Positions 1 through 12,459 are shown, counted from the stretch's first letter. The stretch: DNA of 64,000 bases from Welwitschia mirabilis (GCA_051453625.1 JBOZIK010000001.1:31779645-31843644); one strand, 5' to 3'. Notes: generated from the sequence alone by a model not told the origin. Numbers and translations are program-made.

Positions 1-221
1 TAAGTACTCAAGATGATTCTCCTATTCTTCAATCTTCTATCAAAAGAATTTTTACTATATTAAAGATGATAAGAGAAATAAAGAATAGGTTTATTTATAC
101 AATAAGAAAATAACTCAAGGTATAATGGTTATACTGGAAAATATGCTCAATCTTAATAAAGAAATAGATGAAATAAATAAAGATTGGTAACTTGTTTCAG
201 TATTATCTTAACTGTCATGTA
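1..221. other. Unassigned left flank of element A
   Basis: AT-rich sequence before the first LTR. One plus-strand frame stays open for a few tens of codons and is rich in Lys and Ile, but I recognise no family. It does not read as the missing part of the LINE found on the other side of element A, and no 5-bp target duplication with 15591 onward is evident. Confidence 0.4.
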
Positions 222-583
222 TGTTGCGATGCCAAATTGTAGGAATCTGATGGTGTATTTTGAGTACTTTTTCAAGACATTTACACAGGCTTAGATGCAA
301 TACTAATGATTATAGAGATATAATAGGATTATCAATAAAACATGCAATTCTTAGCATTTTTGGAGGTTTCTCAGGCTTATTCTAGTACTACAGACTTGGA
401 AGAAGGACTCATCATGTAAAAGACTAACTGACCTTTGAGATTGAAGATAAGGAAGCCTATCATCCCTTATGTCATCTCCATGATAATCAAGATGATAGCA
501 CTATTAACATGGATAAAATCTATAGGGCTAACACTTACGCATGAAGATGATGAAATAACTTTTGACAAATAATGACGTCCACT

Positions 584-611
584 CTATCATCCTCATGATA
601 GTGGATGATAG
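584..611. repeat. Hairpin module in U3 of 5' LTR A
   Basis: CTATCATCC and GGATGATAG are perfect 9-bp inverted arms around a 10-nt loop. This is one of the best-preserved members of a hairpin that recurs through the window. A more eroded copy lies about 120 bp upstream (455-500). Confidence 0.8.
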
Positions 612-729
612 CTCTTTTTTTTACGGTTGGAAATAATTATCTTTGTAATGAGGTTAAGTGACCCATTTGGAATATTAGGGTTTCTTTTTTGACTTCTAGG
701 GTTGAGTTTTTAAAACCCCATTGTAACAC

Positions 730-737
730 TATAAATA
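730..737 (+). promoter_or_regulatory. TATA box of 5' LTR A
   Basis: TATAAATA roughly in the middle of the LTR, as expected for the U3/R boundary region. The 3' LTR has TATAAATG at the homologous position (14830-14837). Confidence 0.65.
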
Positions 738-1494
738 CCCTTTCCCTCATTCATTTCTGTTTTCATATTTTATACCTGATAAGCTTGTGATGGAAGATTA
801 AAGGATAAGAGGTTCATCTAATGACTACAGAAAGAAGTTTTCTTAGTGTTAGAATAAGTCTCTTTCATTAAGGTGCTACTATTTCATTGTAAGTGGATGT
901 AAAGATTCTTGAATTAATCTAATTACTTTTTAAATTAATACAATTTCTATTTTTATTTCAATTCTGTGTATGTTCCTTATGGTTTACATTGATCATAGTT
1001 TAAAGTGACCATTCTGTGATTTATCTAGATTATAAGAGAAATCTTTATCAAGGTTATCCTCATTTAGTTTTAAATTTTCATTACTATTTCATTCCATTTC
1101 TCATTACATTTTATATCCTACTTAGTACATCTCATAGTTCATATTGATTAAGAATAAGTTGAGTACTCATATTAATTAATCTAAATTATAGAGAAGTTAG
1201 TTTTTATAATAGAAGAATTAGGAGCTAATAGAATTCATTTCATTTTCATTTGTATTTCATTTATATTCACTTGAATTACATTTACTTTATTATTTACTTC
1301 CACTTATCATATGACAAAAAGACTAAAAATACCTTTGGAAATAGATTCTCTAACTCTTATCCTAATGCCTTAATTGTGATTACGACATTTAGGTGAACTC
1401 CTGTCTATAGTTGCATGTGTTTTGCTATAAGTTATTTAATCTACAAGTTTATGTAAAGAACTTTAGAATCACATAAATTCACACAGCAACATTT

Positions 1495-1512
1495 TAGCAC
1501 TATTTCTAGGGA
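1495..1512 (+). promoter_or_regulatory. Primer-binding site of element A (tRNA-Asp type, eroded)
   Basis: TAGCACTATTTCTAGGGA lies a few bases after the LTR end. It matches the tRNA-Asp-type PBS of Athila/Tat elements (TGGCGCCGTTGCCGGGGA) except for changes that are mostly C->T or G->A. Confidence 0.7.
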
Positions 1513-2150
1513 AGGCTGCAAGGAGCTAGAGAAACATCATTAACTAGATAAGTACCTTGAATCTTTTTTTTCATATTATTGATTTAAATTAATACTATAT
1601 TTTTAGTTTAGTTTAAAGTAAGCTTATTTCCATAAATTTTTTTCCATAACTTTTTAGGAATCTTATCATTCTCTCTATTATCCTAATGACATAGAGCATG
1701 ATAGTTTCAGAAATTTTAAAATTTATTTCTACTTTTGCCATTTTTCTTGTATTTGGCATTCAATAATAAAGTACTATTGTATTCTTTGTCATCCCCACAA
1801 CATACTAGATGATAGTATACTATTTTTTTTACATATTTTGTAATTTTCCATTTTCGTAATTTTAAATAAATTGTTATTTTCTCTGTTATTTCCACAAAAC
1901 TTTGAATGATACTCTATTTCTTTATTACTAGTAATTTTTCTTAGTTTCGGATTTCTATTACTACAATCATTATCCTCTCTGTCATCCACACGACTAGGTC
2001 AACAATGGTCTACTATTTTTTATTTTAGTATTTTATTTATTATTTGAGCATGCAAGGAAATAGTAAATTCTAGTAGGAAGACAAAATACTAGATAAAACG
2101 AAACCTAATTAAAGAAAACATTAGAGATGGGTTATTCGACTTTAATTTAA
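1513..2150 (+). other. Leader (5' UTR) of element A with three hairpin modules
   Basis: Non-coding stretch between PBS and gag. Eroded hairpin modules of the TATCATCC/GGATGATA type lie near 1664-1706, 1787-1816 and 1970-2005. ATAAGTACC near 1547-1555 lies where elements B and F have a splice donor (GTGAGT/GTAAGT), so the donor G appears mutated here. Homologous sequence is found in element D on the minus strand. Confidence 0.6.
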
Positions 2151-3760
2151 ATATAGATATGCACATCCAAGGTACACAAATTTCCAAAATTAAAAAATAA
2201 GATTTTTCTACTTTTATTATTTTAGAATCATATTTTGCAAAAGAAAATTATAGAATAGGAGTAGATCATGTTGTTTCTTCTTCAAATATGTTGAATGTAT
2301 TAAAATATTTGTAAAACAAAATCAAGTTGCTTTGTCTAATACTCCAATCATAATAGGAACTTCTTGTTCAAATGTAAATGCTACTCTTATAGATTTAATT
2401 GCCAATTTAAAATGTAAAATTTAGAATCCTTTTGATTTATCTTCCAAAGAGAATGTGAAATTAATAAATTTAAGTGCATATCCAATGTTTTTAGAGGAAC
2501 CAGAAGAAGTTTCCTTCCAACATTTGGCTAACATTTAACAACTTGTACTCATCTTAGAAAATGGGAAGAAATGTATTAATAACTATATCTATATGATTGT
2601 TTTTCTAGTTACACTTAGAGGAAGAAAAAAAATTGGCTTAAAACTATCCCACATAAGAGTCTTAAATCTTAGAGTCAAGTACAAGAAGTATTTATCAAAT
2701 GTTTTTTGAGTGAGAGTTTCATGAGAAAAAGAAGAAAAGTTGTAACAACTTTTAACAACAGCCTCATGAGAATTATGCAATAACCTATGAACATTTTATC
2801 ATAGTGATCATTCCAATCCCATTGATGAATTTCGTAAGAAAGAGCTAGTTGATCATTTCTATAGTGGATTCTATGCTCTAACTAAGAAACTTGTGGATTT
2901 TTCTTATGAAGGAAACTTGTTGAATTTATGCCTTGATGATGCATCGGGTATATTAGAAAATTTAATAGAAATAAGTCAAACTTATTCTAAATCCACTAAA
3001 TAAAATTGCATTGTAGGTCATCTAAAATATTTAAAGAAAGTAAAACATGATAAGAAAGAAGAAAGAGAGGACTCAACTAACTTGATGAAAGATTTTACTA
3101 CTACTTTAGAGAAGTATACACAAATGATAGTTGATGCAAAAGTGGTAAAGAATTAAAACTCAACTTCAAATTGTGAAATTTGTAAAGATGACTTTCATCC
3201 AACAAAAAAAAGCCCTTTGTTACCAACTTGTAAGGAAAGGATGTTTAAGGAGGTGTGTGCTTTCAACCAAAGAACACCCAATTTTAAAATCCAAGCATGA
3301 ATTTAATAAATACTAGGTGGACAACCTCAATGGAAACCTTTTGAAAATAGATTCAGAAATTCCAACTTTCAACCTAATTTTCAAGAAAATCAGAATGATC
3401 CACTTAGAGAATCCATAGAAGAGATGAGAAAAATATAAGATAAAACTAATAGCAACATTGAAAACTTATGAATGTGCTTCAACAAACAATGCTTGCCAAT
3501 CAAAGATCACAAGGGTCTCTTGCATCTCAATCATTGCCTAATCCAAATGAAGTTAGAAGGGATTTGAAAATGGTAACAAGAAGTGGAAATGATACAACAC
3601 CTTATACCTATGAGATTTCAACTTCAAAAAATAATAAAATAAATGAGGAAGATGATGTTGAAATTTTAGATTCATATAACCTTCCATCAACATCACTTAC
3701 TAAATCCTCCACTAAAAATACTTCACAAGAGAATAAAGGAAAGAAATCATCCACTCCTTG
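2150..3760 (+). pseudogene. gag remnant of element A
   Basis: Structural capsid/nucleocapsid polyprotein that would package the element RNA. The reading is broken by many stops. Recognisable parts are an N-terminal block with an NPFDL-like motif (about 2420-2470), a C-terminal capsid part with F-Y-S-G-F and L-V-D-F-S (about 2850-2910) followed by a D-D-A-x-x-I-L-E-N-L helix, and a zinc-knuckle-like C-E-I-C-K-D-D-F-H starting at 3172. The acidic linker open at 3468-3761 (N-E-E-D-D-V-E-I-L) has counterparts in elements D, B and F. The start is not determinable; gag probably begins shortly after the leader. The order of these pieces is typical of Athila-like gag. Confidence 0.75.
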
Positions 3761-3960
3761 ACTTAATTGATTAAATACAAATCTTACTTTTGATGAACAC
3801 CTAAAAGCTTTGATGCAAGAAGTAAATATCAACTTACGCTTTTGGAAACTCTTGCAAAAAAATTATAAATATTTTAAATTATAGAAGGATTTAATAATAA
3901 AAAAGCAAAAATGTATCATTCCTAGCAAAGTTTTTTTTAATTTAATCTCTTTTTAACTTA

Positions 3961-4440
3961 GTCATGCAAAAATGTCCTAAATTCAAAGACCTTAGAGCTG
4001 CAACTATGAGTGCTACCTTAGAAGGAAATAAAAGAATTCAAAGATCTCTAATTGACATAAGAGCAAGTGTAAATATAATGCCTCTCTATATATGTAAGAG
4101 ACTTGGGTTAGAAAATAGAATAGAACCTACAACAATCATCTTAGAATTAGCTGGTATCTCAATTAAGAAATCATTAGGAATTATCAAAGACCTAGTTATC
4201 CAAATTGAGGAAGCTTTTTAACCCATAGATGTTTTCATAATTAAGATAGAACATATAGAGGATATCCACTTCTTTTAGAAAGAGCCTTTTGTGCAACTAC
4301 TCATTGTATCATTGACACACGATCCGAGATGATGAGATACCATTTTAGCAATAGATAAATTACTATTAGAGTTTTAATGCTATTGAAAAAGACACAAGAA
4401 CTGAGTTTAACTTTGAATATGAATTAAAACCAACTTTTTT
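3961..4440 (+). pseudogene. Aspartic protease remnant of element A
   Basis: Retroviral-type aspartic protease that would cleave the gag-pol polyprotein. The active-site motif reads D-I-R-A-S at 4054-4068, with the usual glycine changed to arginine by a single G->A. It is followed by V-N-I-M-P-L-Y-I-C-K-R-L-G-L, the standard flap-side sequence of Athila-like proteases. The frame is open over 3964-4221; a stop follows at the conserved P-I-D-V-F strand. The glycine loss alone would inactivate it. B, F and D have homologues at 27340, 47640 and about 21500. Confidence 0.85.
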
Positions 4441-4469
4441 TCTACAACATCAACCAATTGAAGAGAGAT

Positions 4470-4735
4470 TAATCATGCTACATAAGCTAACTTTGTACGA
4501 TGATCCCACTGAAACACACTATCTTAAGTCTAAGAATGAAGAACATATAAATTGGAAAGAAACTCAACATTTTTATTTGGTAGAAAAACTTTTTATAGAG
4601 TGTCATCCCACGTTTATCATCCCCATTATAGACAGGATGATAACTCAAAATACCACCCTTGAACTTAAGAAATTACCCCAAGGTTAAAAATATATTTTTC
4701 TTTTTGAAAATCAAATGAAACCCCTAATAATCATT
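4470..4735 (+). pseudogene. PR-RT spacer of element A with an in-frame hairpin
   Basis: Open reading frame 4475-4687 links protease to RT. It ends in L-E-L-K-K-L-P-Q-G followed by L-K-Y-I-F-L, the conserved run-in to RT in Athila-like pol. The hairpin module at 4614-4643 lies inside this frame and is translated. In B and F the homology to pol stops just after this run-in. Confidence 0.65.
4614..4643. repeat. Hairpin module inside pol coding sequence
   Basis: TTATCATCC and GGATGATAA are perfect 9-bp arms around a 12-nt loop. Compared with the U3 copy (CTATCATCC/GGATGATAG) the outermost pair has changed on both sides, so pairing is kept. A2 (8150-8193) and D (20835-20885) carry a module at the same place. 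Confidence 0.75.
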
Positions 4736-7480
4736 GATCTTCTCACTCCTTAATAAGAATTAAACTTGATCTCATTCTTAATTTTGAAAGAAAATGCCTT
4801 TGCTTAGACACATAAAGACTTATTTTCCATTCCTCTTTCTATAGTTTAACATAAGATTTACCTTGAAGATAATGCTAAACCTGTTAGGTAGCCCTAAAGA
4901 ATACTCAATTTGATCTTAAACAAATCATTAAAGATGAAATCATTAAACTTATAGATGTTAGAATCATACATGCCATATCCAATAGTAAGTGGGTTAGTCT
5001 TTTAACAGTAGTTCCAAAGAAGGAGGGAAAATGGAAAATGTGCATCGATTTTAATGAAGTTACTAAAAAGGATTATTATCCTTTACCCTTTCTTGATCAA
5101 TTATTTGATATAATCCAAGGTTATTCTTACTATTATTTTCTTAATGGGTATAGTGGCTATAATCAAATTTCTATAGCAAATGAAGACCAAGCTAAAACCA
5201 TATTCACCTCACTCTTTGGAACCTCTACTTTTAGATGAATGCACTTTGGACTTTGTAATGCCCCTGAAACCTTTCAATAAGCCATGATGGGGATCTTTTC
5301 TGATATGATAGATGATTCTATTAAAATTTTTATGGATTACTTCTCCATCTTTAGTGATACTTTTGAACAAACTATAGAGAAATTATAAAAAATCTTAGAT
5401 TGATGTATTCAGAGTGACTTATATTTAAGTTGAAAAAAGAGTTTTCTCCTTATCAAACATGGAATTGTTTTAGGTCATCACATTTCAAAAGAAGGGATTA
5501 GCATGGACCCCACAAAAGTGGATATCATTGAAAACCTTAACCCTCCAACTAATGTTAAACAAATTAGACTTTCCTTGTTCATGCTAGTTTTTATTGATGA
5601 TGCATTCATGATTATGCTAGAATTTATAAACCTCTCCACTCATTACTTGAAAAAGATGATAAATTTAATTAAAAGGATTCATGTCAACTTGCTTTTAAAA
5701 CTCTTAAAGTAAACATTTCTTCTGAACCTATTGTCATAGGTCCCGATTAAAGTAAAGATTTTGAACTTATAAGTAATACAAGCAACATTGCTGTAAAGGC
5801 TGAGGAGGGGGTGTGTGTTCTTGGCCAAAAGTATGAAAATGGTTTCAAAGTCATGTCTTATCTTAGTAAAACCTTTTCCTAAATCCAATCCAACTATATA
5901 ACTACTGAGAGAGAAATGCTTATCATTAGATTTTTCTTAGATCATCTTGAACATTACCTTCTTAGTTTTCACATCAATGTTTACACAGATCATGTAGCCA
6001 TCCGCTATCTCATGATTAAAAAAGACTCTAGTGCTAGACTTATTAGGTAAATCTTTCTCATGCAAGAATTTAATCTTACTATTATTGATAAGACTGGAGA
6101 ACATAACAGTTTTGCTAATCATCTATCTCTACTTTCTTGCTCTCATAATGATGTTCCCATTAATGACTCTTTTCTTGATGAAGAACTCTTTGCAATTAAA
6201 CAACTTTATGCTATCTCATCTTCTCATCTCGCTCCTTGGTATGCTAATATCATGAACTACCTTGTGACTATGAAAATGCCTCAGCATTGGAACCATAACC
6301 AATGTAAAATTTTTCTCCATAGGATCAGTGACTATGAGTGAAATGAACATCATCTCTACAGACGCTGCAAAGATCAAATCATGCGTAAGTATGTACTTGA
6401 GTGGGAAACCTTAGAAATCCTAAAACTTTGCCATGAAGGAGTATGTAAGAAACACTTTAGTGGTCAAGACCATCATGAAAATTCTTCACTCTAGATTTTA
6501 TTAGCTTACTTTTTTTAAGGATTCATATGACTTTGCTAGAAGGTGCGATGCATGTCAATGTTATGATAGTCTAACTTATTTTTATCATATGCTCTTTAAA
6601 CCTATACTTAAATGTAAACCTTTTGATTAGTGGGGAACTAACTTTGTACGCCCTATTACACCACCTTATCATGACAAAAATTATATTCTTATCACTATTG
6701 ATTATGTTACTAAGTGGGCAAAAGATATTCCTACTATAAAAAATGATGTCAGAACCATTTGCAACTTTGTTTAAACTCATATCTTTTAATGTTTTAGTTT
6801 TCCACAAATTATTATTAGTAATCAAGAAATTCATTTCATTAATTACCTTTTTTGAAAACTTCTTTTATCCATTGGTGTTGAATATAGAATTGCTTGTGCC
6901 TATCATCTTTAAACTAATGAACAAGCTGAAAACACAAATAGAGAAATAAAAAAGATTATTTAAAAATTAGTCTCTATTAATAGAAAAACTTGGTCTTTAA
7001 AACTTAATGATATTCTTTTTGCTTATCATACTAATGGGCAAAATTATCCAGGTTTCTCACCATATAAACTTGTGTATGAAAAAATTTGTATTTTACCAGT
7101 TAATGTTTGTTATAATTTTTATTAATTCACTAATCAACTTAATCTTGTAGACTTGAATGACATCCTTAAAACTTGATTAGTCCAACTTGACCATCTAGAT
7201 GAAAACCGTACTCATGCTTTACATCATCAACTCATTCATAAAGCTCAAGCCAAGTTCAAACATGATTAAAAAAATTATTCATAAGTAGTTTGAACTTAGT
7301 CAACTTATTCTTTTGTATAACCTCTAAGTACAATTTTTTCACAACAAGTTAACTTCTAAATGATTGGATTCTTATCTTATAAAAAAAGTACATTCAAATG
7401 GCTTAGTTGAAATCTTTGATCCAATACTAAAGAAATTCAAAAAGTTAATGGACAAAGGTTAAAACTTTATGAGTCATCTT
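4736..7480 (+). pseudogene. RT-RNase H-integrase remnant of element A (first copy)
   Basis: Reverse transcriptase, RNase H and integrase in Ty3/gypsy order, broken by stops. The RT block includes K-W-K-M-C-I-D-F-like sequence near 5030, D-Y-Y-P-L-P-F, G-Y-S-G-Y-N-Q-I and H-F-G-L-C-N-A-P. The catalytic box reads F-M-D-Y at 5329-5340, where the second Asp is Tyr. RNase H (about 5740-6130) has V-L-G-Q-K-Y, Y-L-S-K-T, T-E-R-E-M-L and Y-T-D-H. Integrase follows from about 6270: an HHCC-like region, then a core with I-T-I-D-Y-V-T-K-W near 6690, I-I-S-N-Q-E (Asp to Asn) near 6815 and N-R-E-I-K near 6930. The end, with N-G-Q-R-like sequence near 7445, is the integrase C-terminus also kept in B and F. 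Confidence 0.88.
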
Positions 7481-7885
7481 ATGATGAAACCTTAAACATG
7501 ATAGAAGCACTTGTTTTGGAAGCCTCTCTTAATGAAAAGGACCTTTCTTTTGTTATTGTCTAAATTTCTTCTTAACTCATTCCTCAGGTAATTGTCATGT
7601 TATCACTTTTAGCTTGGCATATGTATTTACTTATGGAGTTTTCATGTTTAATAATATTTTACTTAGGCATTTAGAGGATAAGATTGACTTCATCCAATCT
7701 TTAGACCTTCATATGTCTATAAACTTTATTTTGAAGGAAGATGCTTTGGTTCTTTTATTCTCTTTCAATGGTGTACATAATTAGTTATTTTTACATGTTC
7801 TTACTTTATTACTCATCTCATTACTTTGCTTTTATCCTTATAAGTACTTAGTCATGTGGAATGTTTTTCAAAAAAAAACCAAAAA
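7481..7885 (+). other. Post-pol region of element A, first copy, ending at a gap
   Basis: Non-coding sequence homologous to 11471-12396, 28766-29367 and 49046-49384. It ends in an A-rich tract (7870-7885) where the other copies carry (GA)n or (GAAA)n, directly at a 100-N gap (7886-7985). Confidence 0.6.
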
Positions 7886-8055
7886 NNNNNNNNNNNNNNN
7901 NNNNNNNNNNNNNNNNNNNNNNNNNNNNNNNNNNNNNNNNNNNNNNNNNNNNNNNNNNNNNNNNNNNNNNNNNNNNNNNNNNNNNATTGTTTTTACAACA
8001 TCAACCAATTGAAAAGAAATTAATCACACTACATGAACCAAATTTATATGATAAC

Positions 8056-8480
8056 CCCCACTAAAATACATTGTCTTAAGTCTTAGGATGAAAAACACAC
8101 TAACTACAAAGAAACTCAAGATTTTTATTTGATAGAAAAGGTTTTTGTAGAGTATCATCTCACATAGGTCATCCCTATAACAGATGGGACGATAGCTCAA
8201 AATATCAGCCTTAAACTTNNNNNNNNNNNNNNNNNNNNNNNNNNNNNNNNNNNNNNNNNNNNNNNNNNNNNNNNNNNNNNNNNNNNNNNNNNNNNNNNNN
8301 NNNNNNNNNNNNNNNNNNCCCACTAAAATACATTGTCTTAAGTCTTAGGATGAAAAACACATAATTGCAAAGAAACTCAAGATTTTTATTTGATAGAAAA
8401 TGTTTTTGTAGAGTATCATCTCACATAGGTCATCCCTATAACAGATGGGACGATAGCTCCAAATATCAGCCTTAAACTTA
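8056..8480 (+). repeat. Near-identical direct copies flanking a 100-N gap
   Basis: 8056-8218 and 8319-8480 are almost the same sequence (a few substitutions) on the two sides of N 8219-8318. This looks like unmerged contig ends or two haplotypes. Each copy contains the spacer hairpin module. Confidence 0.8.
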
Positions 8481-9840
8481 AGAAATTACCTCAAGAGATG
8501 TAGCTACCATTCCTCTTTCCATAGTTTAACATCAAATTTACCTTGAAGATAATAATAAACCTATTAGTCATCCCTAAAGAAGACTCAATCTGGTCCTTAA
8601 ACAAATTGTTAAAGATGAAATCATTAAACTTATGGATGCTGGAATCATATATATCATATCCAATAGTGACTAGATTAGTCCTTTAATAGTAGTTATAAAA
8701 ATGGGAGAAAATGAAGAATTTGCATTAATTTTAGAAAACTTAATGAGGTCATTAAAAAGGATCATTACCCTTTACCTTTTCTTGATCAAGTACTTGATAG
8801 AATTCAAGGTTATGCCTACTATTGTTTTCATGATGGGTATAGTGACTATAATCAAAACTATATAGTAAGTGAAGACTAAGCTAAAACCACTTTTACTTCA
8901 TCCTTTAGAACTTTTACTTTTAAACAAATGCCCTTTGGACTTTGTGATACCCCTAGAACCTTTCAATGAGTCATGAGGGGGACCTTTTCAATGACTTCTC
9001 CATCTTTGGTGATACTTTTGAATAAACTATAGAGAGATTAGAAAAAGTTCTAGATTGATGTATTAAGAGTGCTTTACATTTGAGTTGGAAAATGAATTTT
9101 ATCCTTCTCAAATATATAATTTTTAAGTTATTACATTTCAAAATAAGGAATTAGAATGAACCCCATAAAAGTTAATGTCATTAAAAACTCTAGTCCTTCA
9201 ACTAATGATAAACAAGTTAGATCTTTTCTTAGTTACGCTATTTTTGTTTGATAATTCATTTATGATTATGTCAAAATTTATAAATCTCTTTACTCCTTAC
9301 TAAAAAAAGATGTTAAATTCAATTAGAATAATTCATGCTAACTTGCTTTTAAAACTCTAAAAAAAAACATTTCTTTTGAACCTATTGTCATAGGTCCCCG
9401 TTGGAGTAAAAACTTTGAACTTATGTGTGATGTAATCAACATTATTGTAGGGGTGGTTCTTGGTCAAAAATGTAAAAAAAAAATTTTAAATTTATATCTT
9501 ATCTTAGTAAAAATTTATTCTCAACCCAATCCAACTACACTATTACTGAGAGAGAAATGCTTTCTGTTATCTTTTGTCTAGATCATCTTCGACATTATCT
9601 TCTTAGCTTTTACATCGATGTTTATACAAATCATGAAGCCATTTTCTATCTTATGACTAAAAAATAATATAGTTCCAAACTTATTAGGTGGATTCTTCTC
9701 ATGTAAGAATTTAATCTCATCATCATTGCTAAAGATGAAAAACATAATAATGTTGTCGATCATCTATCTCAACTTTCTTGATCTCATGATGAACTTCTGA
9801 TTAATGAATCTTTTGTAGATGAATAACTCTTTACAATTAA

Positions 9841-10093
9841 GTAACTTTATGCTATCTCTAATACTCATCCCACTCCTTGGTATGCTAATATTATGAACTA
9901 TCTTATTAATANNNNNNNNNNNNNNNNNNNNNNNNNNNNNNNNNNNNNNNNNNNNNNNNNNNNNNNNNNNNNNNNNNNNNNNNNNNNNNNNNNNNNNNNN
10001 NNNNNNNNNNNTTTTATAATTAACTAACTTTATGCTATCTCTAATACTCATCCCACTCCTTGGTATTCTAATATTATAAACTATATTATTAAT
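9841..10093 (+). repeat. Near-identical direct copies flanking a 100-N gap
   Basis: 9841-9911 and about 10023-10093 repeat the same RNase H/integrase linker across N 9912-10011, with a few differences. Confidence 0.75.
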
Positions 10094-10205
10094 ATAAAAA
10101 CTCCTTAGCATTGGAACCATAGCCAATGTAAATCTTTTCTCCATAGGATCGGTGACTATGGGTGAAGTGAACACCATCTCTATAGATGTTGTAAAGATTA
10201 AATTA

Positions 10206-10397
10206 TGCATAAGTATGTACCTGAGTGGGAAGATTTAAAAATCCTAAAACTNNNNNNNNNNNNNNNNNNNNNNNNNNNNNNNNNNNNNNNNNNNNNNNNN
10301 NNNNNNNNNNNNNNNNNNNNNNNNNNNNNNNNNNNNNNNNNNNNNNNNNNNTGCATAAGTATGTACCTGAGTGGGAAGATTTAGAAATCCTAAAACT
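10206..10397 (+). repeat. Near-identical direct copies flanking a 100-N gap
   Basis: 10206-10251 and 10352-10397 are nearly identical across N 10252-10351 and fall in the same place in integrase. Confidence 0.8.
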
Positions 10398-12395
10398 TTG
10401 CCATGATGGAATATGTGGAGCATACTTTAGTGGCTAAAAACCACGATGAAAATTCTTCACTCTGGTTTTTATTAGCCTACTCTTTTTAAGAATTCCTTTA
10501 ACTTTTCTAGATGGTGTAATGCATGTTAATATTATGGTAACCTCTCTTATTTTTAAGATATGCCCCTCAAATGTATATTTGAACATGAACCTTTTGATTA
10601 TTAGGAAATTAATTTTATAGGCTGAATTACACCACCTTTCCATGATAAGAATTATATCCTTATAGTAGTATATTATATTACTAAGTGGGTAGGACCTATT
10701 CCTACTATCAAAAATGATGTTCAAACTATTTGAAACTTTATTAGACCTTATATTTTTCAATGTTTTGGTCTTTCACGAATTATCATTAGTGATAAGAGAA
10801 CTTATTTTATTAATTACCTCTTTAGTAAACTTCATTTATTCATTGGAATTGAAAATAAAATTGCTTATGCCTATCATTCTAAAACTAATGGACAAGATGA
10901 AAATGTAAATAGAGAAATTAAAAAGATGCTTCAGAAATTAGTCTCTATCAATATAAAAACATGGTCCTTTAAACTTAATGACATTTTTTAAGCTTACCAT
11001 ACTAGTTGGCATAACTCTCTAAGTTTCTCACCATATGAACATATGTATAGCAAAGTTTATATTCTACTAGTTGATGTTTGCTGTAATGCTTATTGATCCA
11101 ACCATTTACTTAACCTTGTAGACTTGAATAACATTCTTAAGATTGAATTAGCCTAACTTGATCATTTAGATGAAAACATACTCATGCTTTACATCATTAA
11201 CTCATTCATAAAACTCAAGCTAAGTTTAGACATGATAATAAGATTATTCATAAGTAGTTTAAACCTAGTTAACTTGTTCTTTTATATAACATCCTAGTAC
11301 ACATTTTGTATAATAAATTAACTTCTAAATGGTTAGGTCCTTATCTTATAGAAAAGTACACTCAAATGGATCAGTTAAGGTTTCTTATTCAAACACTATA
11401 GAAAATCAAAAGGTTAATGGACAAAGGTTAAAAATTTATAAGTGATCTCCTGATGAAACCTTAAACATAATAGAGGCAATTATTTTTGAAGCCCCTCTTA
11501 ATGAGGAGAACTTTTCTTTTGCCATTATCTAAATTCATTATTAACTCATTCTTTAGGTAAACATCATGTTATCACTTGAGTATTTTTCACTTGACATATG
11601 TATTTTACTTATGAATTTTTCATGATTAATAATATTTTACTTAGGAATTTAGATGATAATATTGGCTTTATTCAATCTTTATACATTTGTATATCTATGA
11701 ANNNNNNNNNNNNNNNNNNNNNNNNNNNNNNNNNNNNNNNNNNNNNNNNNNNNNNNNNNNNNNNNNNNNNNNNNNNNNNNNNNNNNNNNNNNNNNNNNNN
11801 NNNNNNNNNNNNNNNNNNNNNNNNNNNNNNNNNNNNNNNNNNNNNNNNNNNNNNNNNNNNNNNNNNNNNNNNNNNNNNNNNNNNNNNNNNNNNNNNNNNN
11901 NNNNNNNNNNNNNNNNNNNNNNNNNNNNNNNNNNNNNNNNNNNNNNNNNNNNNNNNNNNNNNNNNNNNNNNNNNNNNNNNNNNNNNNNNNNNNNNNNNNN
12001 NNNNNNNNNNNNNNNNNNNNNNNNNNNNNNNNNNNNNNNNNNNNNNNNNNNNNNNNNNNNNNNNNNNNNNNNNNNNNNNNNNNNNNNNNNNNNNNNNNNN
12101 NNNNNNNNNNNNNNNNNNNNNNNNNNNNNNNNNNAGGTAAAAATCATGTTATCACTTGAGTATTTTTCACTTGAAATATGTATTTTACTTAGGAATTTAG
12201 ATGATAATATTGGCTTCATTCAATCTTTATACATTCGTATATCTATGAACTTAATTTTAAAGGGAGATGCGTTAGTTATTTTATTCTCTTTCAATGGTGT
12301 AAGCAATTAGTTGTTTTTGCATGTTCTTAGTATGTACTTATCTCATTACTTTACTTTTATTCTTACAAGTACTTGATCATGTGAAATTTTACTTA

Positions 12396-12459
<64 letters not shown>

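Larger units (their letters stand above)
222..1491 (+). repeat. 5' LTR of element A
   Basis: Starts with TG and ends with CA at 1491, just before the PBS. It aligns end to end with 14319-15590. It contains two hairpin modules (about 455-500 and 584-611), a TATAAATA box, and a conserved region after the TATA box that other LTRs in the window share. Length is about 1.27 kb. Confidence 0.88.
7986..11470 (+). pseudogene. Second pol copy in element A (spacer-RT-RNase H-integrase)
   Basis: After the 100-N gap at 7886-7985 the sequence restarts at the PR-RT spacer (homologous to about 4437) and runs through RT (about 8640-9260), RNase H (about 9360-9790) and integrase (about 10110-11440). It is clearly diverged from 4437-7480, not a recent copy. 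RT shows P-F-G-L-C; the catalytic box is deleted near 8980, where the sequence jumps from the M-R-G-T-F block to D-F-S-I-F. RNase H has T-E-R-E-M-L near 9545; integrase has T-K-W near 10680 and N-R-E-I-K near 10905. Three internal gaps are flanked by duplicated sequence. It is either part of a second element joined by recombination or a scaffolding join. Confidence 0.8.

Noticed and set aside
1-221. Left remainder of the LINE interrupted by element A
   Set aside because: Neither strand shows LINE ORF2 motifs and no target duplication links it with 15591 onward.
11598-12310. Long open frames of 170-210 codons on both strands
   Set aside because: Almost entirely N bases; the frames exist only because gaps contain no stops. 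The same holds for frames at 45584-46168, 49491-50310, 43907-44404 and 46855-47172.
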